Source: DASRHK01 sp963776465 (GTDB taxonomy: Bacteria; Pseudomonadota; Gammaproteobacteria; Nevskiales; Nevskiaceae). Taken from it: a stretch of DNA of 64,000 nucleotides. Below, piece by piece: positions 20,045-29,432 of this stretch. Made by a program: the position numbers and the translations under genes. The stretch spans positions 1,364,001 through 1,428,000 of the forward strand of contig CAVZMV010000002.1 of NCBI GenBank assembly GCA_963776465.1. The letters are read 5' to 3'. Each line of letters starts with the position of its first letter. Position 1 is the first letter of the stretch. Under the pieces are notes generated by a model. The model searched no databases, had not been told where the DNA came from, and saw nothing but the letters and a program-made list of their open reading frames with translations.

Positions 20045-21586
20045 ATGAAGAAACGCAACAACAACGGCGCTGAACAGCGACAGGCCGCCGAGGACTCGAA
20101 TGTACTGAGTCGCCTCGAATCCCACCTCTGGGAAGCGGCAAACATTCTCCGAGGGCCGGTAGACGCCGCGGACTTCAAGACCTACGTCTTTCCGCTACTG
20201 TTCTTCAAGCGCATCTCCGACGTGTACGACGAGGAATATCGCGCTGCTCTGCTAGAAGCAGGCGGCGACGAGGAATACGCACGGTTTCCGCAGAACTACC
20301 GCTTCCAGATTCCGGTCGACTGCCATTGGGCCGATGTGCGCACCGTTACGACCAACGTCGGCCAGGCCTTGCAGAAGGCAATGCGTGGCATCGAGAAAGC
20401 CAATCCGGAGACGCTCTACGGGATCTTCGGCGACGCGCAATGGACCAACAAGGAGCGCCTGCCGGATTCACTGCTTCGCGATCTGATCGAACACTTCTCC
20501 GGTATCAATCTCGGTAACGCCTCCGCGCAAGCCGACATTCTTGGCCAATCCTACGAATACCTGATCAAGAAGTTCGCCGATCTCACGAACAAGAAGGCGG
20601 GCGAGTTCTACACGCCACGGTCAGTAGTTCGCCTGATGGTCAACATTCTGGATCCCAAGGAAGGCGAGTCTATCTACGATCCAGCCTGCGGCACCGGCGG
20701 CATGTTGCTGGAGGCTGTGCATCACGTCCGCGAGAACCATGGCGACGATCGCACTCTTTGGGGGAAGCTCTTCGGTCAGGAGAAAAACCTGACGACATCT
20801 GCCATCGCCAGGATGAATCTCTTCCTGCACGGCGCGTCCGATTTCAAGATCGTGCGAGGCGACACCTTGCGGACGCCCGCGTTCTATCTGGGCGACAACC
20901 TGGCGACGTTCGATTGCGTAATCGCCAATCCGCCGTTCTCCCTGGAAAAGTGGGGCGAAGAGGTGTGGAGCAGCGATCCCTTCGGGCGCAACTTCGCGGG
21001 CATGCCTTCCGACAAGAGCGGTGACTACGCCTGGGTGCAGCACATGATTAAGTCCATGGCGCCCGCTACTGGGCGCATGGCGGTCGTGCTGCCGCATGGC
21101 GCGCTCTTTCGCATGGGGAAAGAAGGCGCCATCCGGAAGAAGATCCTTGGGATGGACTTGCTTGACGCCGTCGTGGGCATGGGTCCGAGCCTGTTCTATG
21201 GCACGGGTCTCGCTGCCTGCATTCTTGTCTTCCGCCAGCGCAAGAAGAAGGAGCGAAAGAACAAGGTACTCATTCTCGACGCGTCGAAGGAGTTCAAAAC
21301 CGGTCGGGCCCAAAACGAGCTATTGCCCGAGCACGTTGATCGCATCTACGCCTGGTATCGGGACTACAAGGATGTGGATGGCGTTGCGCGCGTCGTAACG
21401 CTCGAAGACATCGCCGCTAATGACTTCAATCTAAACATCCCGCGCTACGTTGAGCCCAAGAGCACACAGCAAATCATTTCGGTCGACGAAGCGATGCGCC
21501 GGCTGAAAAACAGCGCGGACGCCTCGTTTGCTGCTGAGGAACATCTCATCGCAATTTTGAAGCAGGAGGGACTTCTTCGTGAGTAG
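20045..21586 (+). CDS. hsdM: Type I restriction-modification DNA methyltransferase HsdM (first copy)
   Basis: A 513-residue adenine methyltransferase. An N-terminal HsdM helical domain (LWEAANILRGPVDAADFKTY) is followed by the AdoMet motif DPACGTGGM near 211 and the catalytic motif NPPF near 294. It begins the hsd cluster, 18 bases after the esterase gene and 9 bases before the HsdM-HsdS fusion. It is closely similar to the M domain of that fusion (for example LYGIFGDAQWTNK is identical), so it looks like a tandem duplication with divergence. All motifs are intact. Confidence 0.94.
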   Translation: MKKRNNNGAEQRQAAEDSNVLSRLESHLWEAANILRGPVDAADFKTYVFPLLFFKRISDVYDEEYRAALLEAGGDEEYARFPQNYRFQIPVDCHWADVRTVTTNVGQALQKAMRGIEKANPETLYGIFGDAQWTNKERLPDSLLRDLIEHFSGINLGNASAQADILGQSYEYLIKKFADLTNKKAGEFYTPRSVVRLMVNILDPKEGESIYDPACGTGGMLLEAVHHVRENHGDDRTLWGKLFGQEKNLTTSAIARMNLFLHGASDFKIVRGDTLRTPAFYLGDNLATFDCVIANPPFSLEKWGEEVWSSDPFGRNFAGMPSDKSGDYAWVQHMIKSMAPATGRMAVVLPHGALFRMGKEGAIRKKILGMDLLDAVVGMGPSLFYGTGLAACILVFRQRKKKERKNKVLILDASKEFKTGRAQNELLPEHVDRIYAWYRDYKDVDGVARVVTLEDIAANDFNLNIPRYVEPKSTQQIISVDEAMRRLKNSADASFAAEEHLIAILKQEGLLRE

Positions 21587-21595
21587 TCCAGCCGC

Positions 21596-24226
21596 ATGAC
21601 GGCTCGGATTACCCAGCAAGAGCTTGAGGCTTACCTCTGGGGTGCCGCGGTGCTCCTGCGTGGGACCATTGATGCCGGCGACTACAAGCAATTCATCTTT
21701 CCCCTGCTGTTCTATAAGCGCCTGTGCGACGTGTTCGACGAGGAGACGCGGGCCGCCTTGAAGGAATCCGGTGGCGATTCCAAGTTCGCAGCGTATCCAG
21801 AGAACCATCGCTTTCAAGTGCAGCAGGAAGCGCACTGGCGTGAGGTGAGGAAGGCGGCAAAGAACGTGGGCTCGGCGCTCCAAGCGGCGATGCGGGCCAT
21901 CGAGACTGCGAATCCAGACAAGCTCTACGGCATCTTTGGCGACGCGCAGTGGACCAACAAAGACCGATTGCCGGACTCGATGTTGCGCGACCTTATCGAG
22001 CACTTCTCCACTCTGGAGCTCACTGTTGCCAACTTGCCCGAGGATGAGCTGGGGCAAGGCTACGAATACCTGATCAAGAAGTTTGCTGACGACTCCGGCC
22101 ATACCGCGGCTGAGTTCTACACGAATCGCACGGTCGTGCACCTCATGACCGAGTTGCTTCAGCCGCAACCTGGCGAATCGATCTATGACCCGACGTGCGG
22201 GTCAGGCGGCATGCTCCTCTCCTGTATTACGCAGCTACGGCGCCAAGGCCGGGAGTGGCGCAACGTCAAGCTCTTCGGGCAGGAGCGCAACCTGATGACG
22301 TCCTCGATCGCCCGGATGAACTGCTTCCTCCACGGTATCGAGCACTTCCAGATTGTTCGCGGCGACACTTTGTCGGAGCCGAAGCTTGTGGAAGGCGACC
22401 GGCTGATGCGCTTCGACGTCGTGCTCGCAAACCCACCGTATTCAATTAAGCAGTGGGACCGCGACGCCTTTGCCTCCGATCCATGGGGCCGCAATCTTTA
22501 TGGAACGCCGCCCCAAGGCCGCGCCGACTATTCCTTCTGGCAACACGTCCTATGTAGCCTCAAGGCCAAAACGGGTCGCTGCGCCATTCTGTTTCCGCAT
22601 GGCGTTCTTTTCCGGCAGGAAGAGGCCGAGATGAGGCGCAAGCTGATCGAGGCAGACGTTATCGACTGTGTGATCGGGCTGGGCCCCAATTTGTTTTATA
22701 ACTCGCCGATGGAGGCCTGCGTTGTCATCTGTCGCGCCGCCAAGCCCAAGGCGCGGAAAGGAAAAATCCTCTTCATTAACGCAGTAAACGAGGTCACTCG
22801 GGAGCGAGCGCAGAGTTTTCTGAAGGATGACCACATCGAGCGAGTGGTCGAGGCATATAAGGCATTTGAGGATGAAGAGGGTTTCACGCGTATCGCCTCA
22901 GTAGAGGATATTCGCAAGCAAGACTGGAGCATAAATCTTTCGCTCTATGTGGTGAACACTGAGCACCGGCGGACTGAAATCCGTGCGGCGAGCAGTTCGT
23001 TGGACAAGGTGTTCGCCACCTGGATCGATGGCGCGAAAGACGTGCGCCAAGCTTTGCGAGCCGTTCTGAACGACGAGGCAAATGGCAGCGACTTGTCTGA
23101 CGTTCGTAAACTCACAATTGGAATGCCCGCGTGGCTCGACCGTTCAAAATGGCGGCGACTCACATTTGGTCAGATTGCGGAGAACATCCGCGACGTCGGT
23201 CAACCAATGCCGGAAGACTCCGCGACCTACATTGGTTTGGAGCACATGGACTCTGGTTCCCTTCGTGTCACCCGATGGGGCAGCGAGGCGGATCTGAAAG
23301 GACAGAAGCTGAAGATGCGCAAGGGAGATATCCTCTTCGCCAAGCGCAATGCTTATCTGCGCCGTGTTGCCATCGCTCCGCACGATGGGTTTTTCTCCGC
23401 GCACGGGATGATTCTTCGTGCAGTACCGGACGTCGCAGCGTCGGAGTTCCTCCCATTCTTCATGATGAGCGACCGTTTCATGAACCGGGCGGTCGAGATA
23501 TCCGTCGGATCGCTTTCTCCGACCATCAACTGGACAACTCTTAGAAGGGAGGAGTTTGACCTACCACCGCTCGATCAGCAGCGCCGCATTGCCGAAGTGC
23601 TCGGAACGCTTGACGCAGCGCGGTGCAAGTGCGCCGAGAATGCCGTCGCCCTTACGGCCTTGAAAATGTCACTATTTGGCAGGCAACTCTCGACGTATGA
23701 AACAAAGCCGTTGTCGTCAGTGGTCGATTTTGTTGACGGTAAGCGCGTTCCGTTAAGTGAAAAGGAGCGCTCGACCCGAAAGGGGCCGTACCCTTACTAC
23801 GGGGCGTCCGGCGTGATTGACTCGGTCGACGGCTACCTGTTCGATGAACCTCTTGTGCTATTGAGCGAGGATGGATTCAACCTAGTTCATCGGAATTCGC
23901 GAATTGCGTTCAAGGTTGAAGGCAAGGTGTGGGTCAACAATCACGCGCACGTGCTGCGGCCCAAGCCCGATATCAATATTGATTTTCTCGCCGACTACCT
24001 AGAGTCAATTTCCGTTGAGCCGTATATCACAGGAACATACCAACGCAAGTTGAACAAATCGGAGTGCGAGCGTATTCCGATTCCAGTCCCTCCCAAACGA
24101 GTCCAAGATGACATTGCGAGGAGGATAGAAAGCATTGATTGTTCGTCGTCCAGAGTTAGTCGTCACACCGAAATATTGAAAGGTCTGGTTTCCTCGTTAC
24201 TGAATGGCCTAGTGGCAATCGCATGA
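21596..24226 (+). CDS. Type I methyltransferase fused to specificity subunit (HsdM-HsdS)
   Basis: An 876-residue fusion. Residues 1-480 are an HsdM (DPTCGSGGM near 198, NPPY near 279). After a linker, residues about 515-690 form a first target recognition domain ending in the conserved helix start LPPLDQQRRIAEVL, and residues about 700-876 a second one ending IPVPPKRVQDDIARRIES. It therefore carries a complete two-TRD HsdS. The second TRD region is visibly more AT-rich than the M part, as expected for exchanged specificity domains. The stop overlaps the hsdR start (ATGA). With the preceding HsdM it could form an M + MS core. Confidence 0.9.
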   Translation: MTARITQQELEAYLWGAAVLLRGTIDAGDYKQFIFPLLFYKRLCDVFDEETRAALKESGGDSKFAAYPENHRFQVQQEAHWREVRKAAKNVGSALQAAMRAIETANPDKLYGIFGDAQWTNKDRLPDSMLRDLIEHFSTLELTVANLPEDELGQGYEYLIKKFADDSGHTAAEFYTNRTVVHLMTELLQPQPGESIYDPTCGSGGMLLSCITQLRRQGREWRNVKLFGQERNLMTSSIARMNCFLHGIEHFQIVRGDTLSEPKLVEGDRLMRFDVVLANPPYSIKQWDRDAFASDPWGRNLYGTPPQGRADYSFWQHVLCSLKAKTGRCAILFPHGVLFRQEEAEMRRKLIEADVIDCVIGLGPNLFYNSPMEACVVICRAAKPKARKGKILFINAVNEVTRERAQSFLKDDHIERVVEAYKAFEDEEGFTRIASVEDIRKQDWSINLSLYVVNTEHRRTEIRAASSSLDKVFATWIDGAKDVRQALRAVLNDEANGSDLSDVRKLTIGMPAWLDRSKWRRLTFGQIAENIRDVGQPMPEDSATYIGLEHMDSGSLRVTRWGSEADLKGQKLKMRKGDILFAKRNAYLRRVAIAPHDGFFSAHGMILRAVPDVAASEFLPFFMMSDRFMNRAVEISVGSLSPTINWTTLRREEFDLPPLDQQRRIAEVLGTLDAARCKCAENAVALTALKMSLFGRQLSTYETKPLSSVVDFVDGKRVPLSEKERSTRKGPYPYYGASGVIDSVDGYLFDEPLVLLSEDGFNLVHRNSRIAFKVEGKVWVNNHAHVLRPKPDINIDFLADYLESISVEPYITGTYQRKLNKSECERIPIPVPPKRVQDDIARRIESIDCSSSRVSRHTEILKGLVSSLLNGLVAIA

Positions 24227-27213
24227 GTTTCACGGAATCCAACACCGTCGAGCAGATGATTCTTGACGCCGTCACCAAGCACGGCGCGCCGCTCGGTATT
24301 CGTCAGGAATCTCCCGGCTGGGGCAAGACACTCGGCACAGAGTTTCGACCGGATCGCTGGAACTACGTCCCCGGTCCCCAGCTTCCGCGCCAGCTCGCCG
24401 ATGTGATGGTCGAGCCTTGGGTACGCGAGGCGCTCGTCCGCCTCAATCCCGAGATCGCCGCCCAGCCTGATCGTGCCGACGAAGTGATCTACAACCTCCG
24501 CGCCTGCATTCTCTCGGTGCAGGCGGATGGGCTGGTGCGGGCAAACGAGAACTTCATGGCCTGGCTGCGGGGCGAGAAGACGATGCCGTTCGGTCCGAAT
24601 GGCGAGCATGTAGGCGTGCGCTTGGTGGATGCACAGTCGCCCGGTAACAACCGGCTCGTGGTCTGCAATCAGTGGACCTTCCAAGTCGGCACCGCAGAGA
24701 AGCGGTTCGACATAGTGTTCGTCGTTAACGGGTTGCCGCTGGTGATCGGCGAAGCCAAAACACCGACGCGTAGCGCGGTCACATGGTTCGACGGCGCCTA
24801 CCAGGTCAACGAGATCTACGAGAAGCAGATCCCGGCGATGTTCGTCCCGAACGTCTTCTCCTTCGCCACCGAGGGAAAGCTGTTCCGCTATGGCTCGATC
24901 CGGATGCCAATCGACATCTGGGGGCCATGGCGCGACGAGGAGAATCAGGAAGAAGGGCAGCTGCAAGCATGTGCGGGCGGCTGTGGAGAGCATGCTGCGA
25001 CCAGAGGTGGTGCTAGACATCCTGCAGAACTTCACGCTCTTCGCGACCGATAAGCAAGCACCGGCGCATTAAGCTGATCTGCCGCTACCAGCAGTATTTC
25101 ACCACCAACCAGATTGTTGACCGTGTGGTGAAGGGCGATCCCAAGAAAGGGCTGATCTGGCATTTCCAGGGCAGCGGCAAGTCGCTGCTGATGGTCTTCG
25201 CCGCGCAGAAGCTGCGGCTGCATCCGCAGCTCGGCAACCCGACCGTGATGATCGTGGTGGACCGCATCGATCTCGACACGCAGATCACCGCCACCTTCAA
25301 CGCCTCCGACGTGCCGAACATGGTCGGCGTGGCGATTCCCGGCAGGAGCTGCAGAAACTGCTCAGGCCAGGACGTGCGCAAGGTGCTGATCACGACGATC
25401 CACAAGTTCGCCGAGGCCGGCGGCAAGCTGAACGAGCGCTCCAACATCATCGTGATGGTGGACGAGGCGCATCGCACCCAGGAAGGCGACCTCGGTCGCA
25501 AGATGCGTGATGCGCTGCCGAACGCTTTCCTGTTCGGACTAACTGGCACGCCGATCAATCGCGCGGATCGCAATACGTTCTGGGCGTTTGGGGCGGAAGA
25601 GGACGGTGAGCAGGGCTACATGAGCCGCTATTCGTTCCAGGACTCGATCCGGGACAAGGCGACTCTGCCGCTGCACTTCGAGGCGCCGGAGGTGAGGCTG
25701 AAGATCGACAAGGCGGCCATCGACGAGGCCTACAAGCAGATCACTGGCGAATTGAGCGAGCAGGACCGCGACGATCTCGCGCAAGCGCGCCGCCAAGATG
25801 GCCGTGCTGGTGAAGAATCCAGAGCGCGTTCGCGCAGTCGTGCAGCACATCGTGAAGCACTACCAGCAGAAGGTGGAGCCAAACGGATTCAAGGCGCAGG
25901 TCGTTGTGTTCGACCGCGAGTGCTGCGTGCTCTACAAGGCCGTGATGGACGAGCTGATTGGTCCGGATGCCAGCGCCATCGTGATGAGCACCGCGCCAGG
26001 CGATCCGCCCGAGTGGAAACAGCATATCCGGGACAAGGATGCGGAAGAGAAGCTGCTGGATCGTTTTCGCGATCCGGCCGACCCTCTCAAGTTCGTCATC
26101 GTCACGAGCAAGCTGCTCACCGGCTTCGACGCGCCGATCCTGCAGGTGATGTATCTGGACAAGCCGATGAAGGATCACAACCTTCTGCAGGCCATCTGCC
26201 GCACCAACCGCACGTTCGGTCAGGAGAAGACTCACGGTCTGATCGTCGACTACATCGGCATCTTCGATGACGTCGCGCGCGCGCTGGACTTCGACGAGAA
26301 GGCAGTGCAGCAGGTTGTCTCGAATATCGACGAGCTGCGCAAGGCGTTACCGACGCAGATGCAGAAGTGCCTCGCGTTCTTCGCCGGCGTGGACCGCACC
26401 GTCGGCGGTTACGAGGGGCTCATGGCGGCGCAGCAGTGCCTCCCGAACAACGACGTGCGAGACAAGTTCGCCGCCGAATATTCGGTGCTCGGCACGATCT
26501 GGGAGGCGCTGTCGCCGGACCCGGTGCCTGACGCCCTACGAGAACGACTACCGGTGGCTCACGCAGGTCTACGAATCGGTGAAGCCGCCCAGCGGGAACG
26601 GCAAACTCCTATGGCATGCATTGGGCGCAAAGACTGTCGAGCTGATCAACGAGAACGTGCACGTCGAGTCGGTGCGCGATGACGTCGAGACGCTGGTGAT
26701 GGACGCCCAGGTCCTGGAAGGAATCTTGAACGACGCCGAGCCGGGTAAGAAGGCCAAGGAGATCGAAATCAAGCTCGTTGCGCGCCTGCGCAAGCATCTC
26801 GGCAATCCCAAGTTCACGGAGCTAGGGGAGCGCCTCGAGAAGATCAAAGAGCGCCATGAGCAGGGCTTCCTGACCAGCCTGGAGTTCCTTAAAGCAGATC
26901 CTGGAAGTGGCCAAGGAAGTGGTGGAGGCTGAGAAGAAGACCGATCCCGAAGAGGAGCGCGACAAGGCCAAGGAGGCCCTGACGGAACTCTTCAAGGAAG
27001 CGAAGAACGGCAATACGCACATCATCGTCGAGCGCATCGTCGCGGACATCGACGACATCGTGAAAAAAGTTCGCTTCGACGATTGGCAGCAGACGTCTCA
27101 GGGTGAGCGCCTGGTACAGAAGGAACTGCGGAAGGTGTTGCTCAAATATCAGCTGCACCGGGACCAGGAGCTGTTTGACCGGGCGTATGGGTATATCAAG
27201 CAGGTCCTACTGA
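24223..27213 (+). pseudogene. hsdR: Type I restriction endonuclease HsdR, broken by about eight indels
   Basis: The pieces together span about 995 codons, the length of a normal HsdR. Order: N-terminal nuclease domain (residues to about 248, with VIGEAKTPT), helicase Walker A WHFQGSGKS near 25155, DEAH-type VDEAHRTQ near 25460, LTGTPI, helicase motif VI region (CRTNRTFGQ) and a coiled C-terminal part ending YIKQ. Frame changes are needed near 24966, 25060, a compensating pair near 25340 and 25368, then 25780, 26530, 26893 and 27203. Most are single-base insertions; the first leads to a stop at 25053. As written it cannot give an active subunit. True decay and assembly error are both possible. 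Confidence 0.88.
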
Positions 27214-27346
27214 GGAGCGCCTCTGGAGTTCTGGCGCCTGACAGCGCTGATAGAAGGTTCACCAGATGAACTAGCGCCGAAGTTGCCGAATGAGCCCGAA
27301 GATTTGGCGATTCTTTGCTCAAAAACTGCCGCCTGGGTTGCACTAG

Positions 27347-27396
27347 AAAGGCAAGGGGCCTACGCTCGCACTGGCGAGCGTAGGCCCCTTGCCTTT
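27347..27396. terminator. Perfect 23-bp inverted repeat between hsdR and the deaminase segment
   Basis: The arms at 27347-27369 and 27374-27396 pair without mismatch around the loop ACTG; the 5' arm begins AAAGGCAAGGGGCC and the 3' arm ends CCCCTTGCCTTT, followed by one more T. It has the form of a strong bidirectional terminator, but is unusually long. It might also belong to a structured RNA. Confidence 0.65.
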
Positions 27397-27415
27397 TCGA
27401 AGTCGTCACGGTGCT

Positions 27416-27616
27416 ATGAAATCTGAAGACAAGCTGTCCAAGAATCGATCGAAAATCAGCCAAGTCTCGTTTGACTTCGATTCAAAGACCGTCGCGCCAA
27501 GTAGTAACGATCGCAAGGTTGTAAATATTCGTACTCGCGAAACTGTTTCGAAAGGCGAAAGCGGCAAGCTTCTGGATAAGATTCTCGCGAGAGCTAAGCT
27601 CGTCGATTGGGATTGA
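27416..27616 (+). CDS. Small basic protein upstream of the deaminase, unknown
   Basis: A 66-residue highly charged protein (MKSEDKLSKNRSK... ending LVDWD) with a Ser/Lys-rich first half and a predicted helix GKLLDKILARAKL. It lies between the long hairpin and the deaminase frame, in AT-richer DNA like the deaminase, so it probably travelled with it. Homology is not recognised. An in-frame TTG at 27389 would add 9 residues, but those overlap the hairpin. The position recalls the regulatory element (AvcI) placed before AvcD deaminases, though AvcI is an RNA. Confidence 0.5.
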   Translation: MKSEDKLSKNRSKISQVSFDFDSKTVAPSSNDRKVVNIRTRETVSKGESGKLLDKILARAKLVDWD

Positions 27617-27896
27617 CTGACCAGCGCTACTTGGTCTGGCGCAGCTAAGATCGGGTACCAAACTGAGCGCACAACCTGCAAGAGCACTGGGAGATCAGGC
27701 TCAATCCGCAGGTGAGAGGCCTTTACGCGATCGGCTCCAGGACCGTGAATCGCAAGAGCTCGTCCTAGCATTTAGCGGAGCGGTCGGAGCAGGTATCCAG
27801 GAAGTAACCGGGATTTTCTCCGAAGAGCTGCGACGACTCAGCTATCGAATCGCCAACATCAAAGTAAGCGCGTTAATCAGCGAGCATGCGGCGCGT

Positions 27897-29258
27897 TTGT
27901 TGGCATTGCGGGGCCGGCACAACGAGTTTGGCGATTTAGCAAGCACAACTGGCCTTGATCGGATTAAGCGATATCAAGACGCTGGGAATGCGCTTCGCGA
28001 AACGTTCGGATGCGACATCCTGGCGCAGCTCGTTGTCGCCAAGATCGTGCTTGAAAGTCGGAACGAAAATGAGCCAGATGTTCAGGCTAAGGCGCCCCCC
28101 CGCGTTGCTTATTTCATTGACTCTCTTAAACATCAAGATGAAGTCAAATTTCTACGTCAGATTTATGGAAACAACTTTTACTTAGTGGGTGTCCTTTCCG
28201 CGGAGCAACATCGCAGCAACCGGCTTCAACAGGACACCGGCAAGTCTGCGGCCTTGGTTAAGGAACTAATCGATAGAGACCGGAAAGAGGACGTAGATCA
28301 CGGTCAGCAGCTGGACAAGTCTCTGAAACTCTCCGATTTCTTCATTCGTAATTCACCGGGAAGCAAAGAGGCAATCGAGCGTCACGTCGTGCGATTTGGC
28401 AAGGTGATGCACGGAGGTGTTGACGTCACTCCGACGAGAGACGAATTCGGGATGTATGTTGCCTATTCGTCCGGCTTAGCGTCGGCTTGCATGTCACGAC
28501 AAGTAGGCGCCTCGATTCTGGACGCTGAGGGAACGGTTCTATCGACGGGCTGCAATGATGTTCCTAAAGCCGGCGGCGGTCTCTACACCACAGGAGACAA
28601 TGACTTCCGGTGTGTAATGGGAATGCCTGGCATTTGTCATAACGATGCCGAGAAGGACGACATTCGAAAAGAGATTCAGCAGATTCTTGAGGAGGCCAAC
28701 CTTGCAAAGCCCGACGCTGAAAAGGTGGCGTTGCGAATCAGGAAGGATACGCGTCTCGGTGACCTGATCGAATTTTCGCGAGCAGTGCATGCCGAGATGG
28801 ATGCTCTTATAGCGGTGGCACGAAAAGGTAGCGGCTCCGTACAGGGTGCTACGCTCTATTCGACGACATATCCGTGTCACAACTGCGCCAGACACATTTT
28901 GGCATCTGGTATTTCTCGAGTGTTTTTTATTGAACCTTACGAGAAAAGTTTGGCGGTCAAGTTGCACTCCGACGCCATCGTTCACGATTCTGAACCCCGC
29001 GACACTGTGCGCGCGAAAGTCCCGTTCTTGCACTTCGAAGGGGTAGCGCCACGGCGCTACCAAGATTTGTTTCTCTTCCCTTCAGGCCGGAAAGATTCTA
29101 CGGGAAGGAGACTACAGCAGAATCTCACCGACGCGCCCAAAAAAATACCTCAGATGCTCGATAGCTATTTGGATATCGAGAGCAAGATCGTAGAGACGTT
29201 GGTGAATCAGAACATGCTGGAGCGCGCTAAAACACCTGGCACGCCTCAGCAGCCCTAG
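27897..29258 (+). CDS. Anti-phage dCTP/dCMP deaminase (AvcD/DCD type)
   Basis: A 453-residue (as written) nucleotide deaminase. The C-terminal deaminase domain has the zinc motif HAEMDA near 297 and TYPCHNCARH near 325; the N-terminal half carries the divergent P-loop-kinase-like region of antiviral deaminases. Such enzymes deplete dCTP/dCMP during phage infection. The only canonical start is TTG at 27897, but the same frame stays open upstream to 27621 and reads ELVLAFSGAVGAG, which fits the family's N-terminal motif. The true start is thus likely upstream at a non-canonical codon such as CTG 27663, or the 5' end is damaged. Composition is AT-richer than in the flanks. Confidence 0.85.
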   Translation: MLALRGRHNEFGDLASTTGLDRIKRYQDAGNALRETFGCDILAQLVVAKIVLESRNENEPDVQAKAPPRVAYFIDSLKHQDEVKFLRQIYGNNFYLVGVLSAEQHRSNRLQQDTGKSAALVKELIDRDRKEDVDHGQQLDKSLKLSDFFIRNSPGSKEAIERHVVRFGKVMHGGVDVTPTRDEFGMYVAYSSGLASACMSRQVGASILDAEGTVLSTGCNDVPKAGGGLYTTGDNDFRCVMGMPGICHNDAEKDDIRKEIQQILEEANLAKPDAEKVALRIRKDTRLGDLIEFSRAVHAEMDALIAVARKGSGSVQGATLYSTTYPCHNCARHILASGISRVFFIEPYEKSLAVKLHSDAIVHDSEPRDTVRAKVPFLHFEGVAPRRYQDLFLFPSGRKDSTGRRLQQNLTDAPKKIPQMLDSYLDIESKIVETLVNQNMLERAKTPGTPQQP

Positions 29259-29432
29259 CGATCGCAGGTATTCGCGGACTGTTGCCCAAGGAGTTCACGT
29301 TTGGTGCGCGCGGACTAATAAGCAATAGGTCTCACCCAGTTGTCGGTGGGCGTGCCTCAGCCTGGCTACGTGTTAGAGAATGAGTTCGCTCCGCCCTGCA
29401 TAGCTGGGGTAATGGCGACGTCGAGCTACCAC

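Noticed and set aside
26267..26932. Independent gene overlapping hsdR
   Set aside because: It is simply the next reading frame of hsdR after an indel; its second half matches the HsdR C-terminal region and its first half is shadow sequence.
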